From Karalla daura (Eukaryota; Chordata; Actinopteri; Chaetodontiformes; Leiognathidae): DNA of 64,000 nucleotides. Within the stretch, counting starts at the first letter, position 1; each line of letters begins with the position of its first letter. The translations under genes were made by a program, and so were the position numbers. The stretch spans positions 23,016,862 to 23,080,861 of the forward strand of contig CM055197.1 in NCBI GenBank assembly GCA_029224185.1, written 5' to 3'. Positions 63,191-64,000 of this stretch are shown here, in pieces. Below the pieces are notes generated by a model. That model did not search any database, was not told where the DNA came from, and saw only the letters and a program-made list of their open reading frames with translations.

Positions 63191-63958
63191 TCAATATGTC
63201 ACTGTGACATTATCAGGTGTCTTTCTCATGTAGTGAGTAGTCTGATGACATCTCTGTGACATCATTGGGAAAATAAAAAAAGACAACATTGAAAAGAAAA
63301 GTCTGCCCTGGGTAATTAGCATGATTTTGTAATCCAAAATCAAGGTAATGAGAAAGGGGTTACACTTGACCTCCTAAACTCAAATGGGTGGAGGAGGAAC
63401 AAAACTGATCATTCAAAAATCAAAGTAATTACACTTCGATAGTGCTTAGCAACTTAAAGTCAAAGGACGAAAGTTGATATGACTTGAACATATCCCAAAG
63501 GAATCACGCTTTGAAGTCTTCAGGAAGATCAAAGGCGTCAGCGATGATGTCACACTGGCTCACCTTGTCTGACATCAATTTGTCACTGTGACATTGTCAG
63601 GTGCCTTCCTCATGTAGTGAGTATTTTGATGATATCTCTGTGACTCGGATAGGAAAATACAAAAGGACAACATTGAAAAGAAAAGTCTGCCCTGTGCAAT
63701 TAGCTTGATTTTGAAATCCAAAATCAGACTTATGAAAAAGGATTTACTCTTACCCTCCTGAACACAAATGGGTGAAGGAGGAACTAAATTGATCATTCTA
63801 AAATCAAAGTAATGATACATTGACGTTCCTGAGCAGCCTATACTCAATGGACTAAAGTCGAGATGACCTGAACATTTCCCAAAGGAATCACGCTTTGAAG
63901 TCTTCAGGAAGATCAAAGGCGTCAGCGATGATGTCACACTGGCTCACCTTGTCTGACA
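63191..63958. repeat. Start of a fourth nested HOR copy (B2-A1)
   Basis: B2 at 63191 carries the CATTGGGAAAATA marker (63267) and A1 at 63575 carries GACTCGGATAGG (63648), each 6,519 bp after the version-3 position. B2 here has its own new change, ACACTTCGATAG near 63437. The large HOR therefore continues past the window. Confidence 0.92.
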
Positions 63959-64000
63959 TCAATATGTCACTGTGACATTATCAGGTGTCTTGCTCATGTA
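63959..64000. repeat. Partial B1 monomer at right edge
   Basis: The last 42 bases start with the junction motif and read TATCAGGTGTCTTGCTC, the B1-specific opening. This fits the B2-A1-B1 order of the nested HOR. Confidence 0.95.

Larger units (their letters stand above)
1..64000. repeat. Satellite array, ~384-bp monomer with higher-order repeats
   Basis: Every base belongs to a tandem monomer of 382-384 bp. The junction motif TCAAT followed by ATGTCACTGTGACAT (or TTGTCACTGTGACAT) recurs at 266, 650, 1033, 1416 and so on to 63959, giving 166 complete units. All units have the same orientation, and no unrelated insertion, inversion or unique segment interrupts them. Class A carries TGTCAGGTGCC, GAGTATTTTGATG and TTTTGAAATC. 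Class B carries TATCAGGTGTC, GAGTAGTCTGATG, GACATCATTAGG and TTTTGTAATC. The classes share a box of about 100 bp at the end of the unit and across the junction. Known behaviour of such arrays (for example primate alpha satellite) suggests centromeric or heterochromatic DNA kept similar by unequal exchange. That location is inference. The organism and satellite family are not recognised. Confidence 0.98.

Noticed and set aside
1..64000. CRISPR array
   Set aside because: The repeats are about 384 bp and contiguous, with no unique spacers between short repeats and no cas genes.
1..64000. CENP-B box
   Set aside because: I looked for the TTCG....A..CGGG pattern on both strands of each subtype consensus and saw none. 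The conserved box has a different sequence.
1..64000. Mobile element or retrotransposon tandem
   Set aside because: No reverse transcriptase, transposase, LTR, terminal inverted repeat or target-site duplication is present. The unit is simply a tandem monomer.
1..64000. Ribosomal DNA spacer or telomeric repeat
   Set aside because: No rRNA sequence and no short telomere motif appears anywhere in the window.

Overview
The whole 64-kb window is one uninterrupted, head-to-tail satellite DNA array. I find no gene, RNA gene, transposon or unique sequence in it. The repeating unit is about 384 bp. Taking the TCAAT just before the junction palindrome as the first base, there are 166 complete monomers, starting at 266 and ending at 63958. 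Partial monomers lie at 1-265 and 63959-64000. By start-to-start distance, 116 monomers are 384 bp, 49 are 383 bp (all share loss of one G) and one is 382 bp. All lie in the same orientation. GC is about 40% (154 of 384, counted by hand in the monomer at 2182). Tens of kilobases of monomers in higher-order repeats (HORs) indicate a eukaryotic chromosome, probably centromeric, pericentromeric or other constitutive heterochromatin. The species cannot be named from this sequence, and no satellite family I know was recognised.

There are two monomer classes. Class A (121 monomers) has subtypes A1 (21), A2 (16), A3 (19), A3v (8), A4 (18), A5 (14), ten recombinant A monomers (Hi, Hj, Hh) and 15 monomers of a divergent central subfamily. 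Class B (44 monomers) has subtypes B1 (22), B2 (20) and B3 (2). One monomer at 16383 is an A/B chimera. The classes differ through most of their length but share a nearly invariant box of about 100 bp across the monomer junction. That box carries stacked dyad symmetries and a TCF/LEF-like AGATCAAAGG.

Layout: 1-5635 is a mixed region of A2-A3-A4 phrases with B2 and A5. 5636-14466 is dominated by a 4-mer HOR (A1-B1-A5-B2, 1,536 bp). 14467-17148 is an A3/A4/A2 stretch ending in an A/B chimera. 17149-22522 is a divergent block (B3 plus 12 class-A monomers with a 1,152-bp trimer rhythm) that seems to be one 13-monomer unit and the start of another. 23291-33274 is 4-mer HOR again. 33275-37489 is a run rich in 383-bp monomers. 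37490-45165 mixes the 4-mer with A3/A4/A2 phrases. 45166-64000 holds three successive nested versions of a large HOR (10, 20 and 17 monomers; 3,837, 7,669 and 6,519 bp) and the start of a fourth, linked by shared private point mutations.

The parts do not form a pathway. The array is a record of unequal exchange, gene conversion and block amplification. Open reading frames of up to 120 codons recur because the 384-bp period is divisible by three. They are closed in every monomer, are disrupted in several subtypes, and are not annotated as genes.
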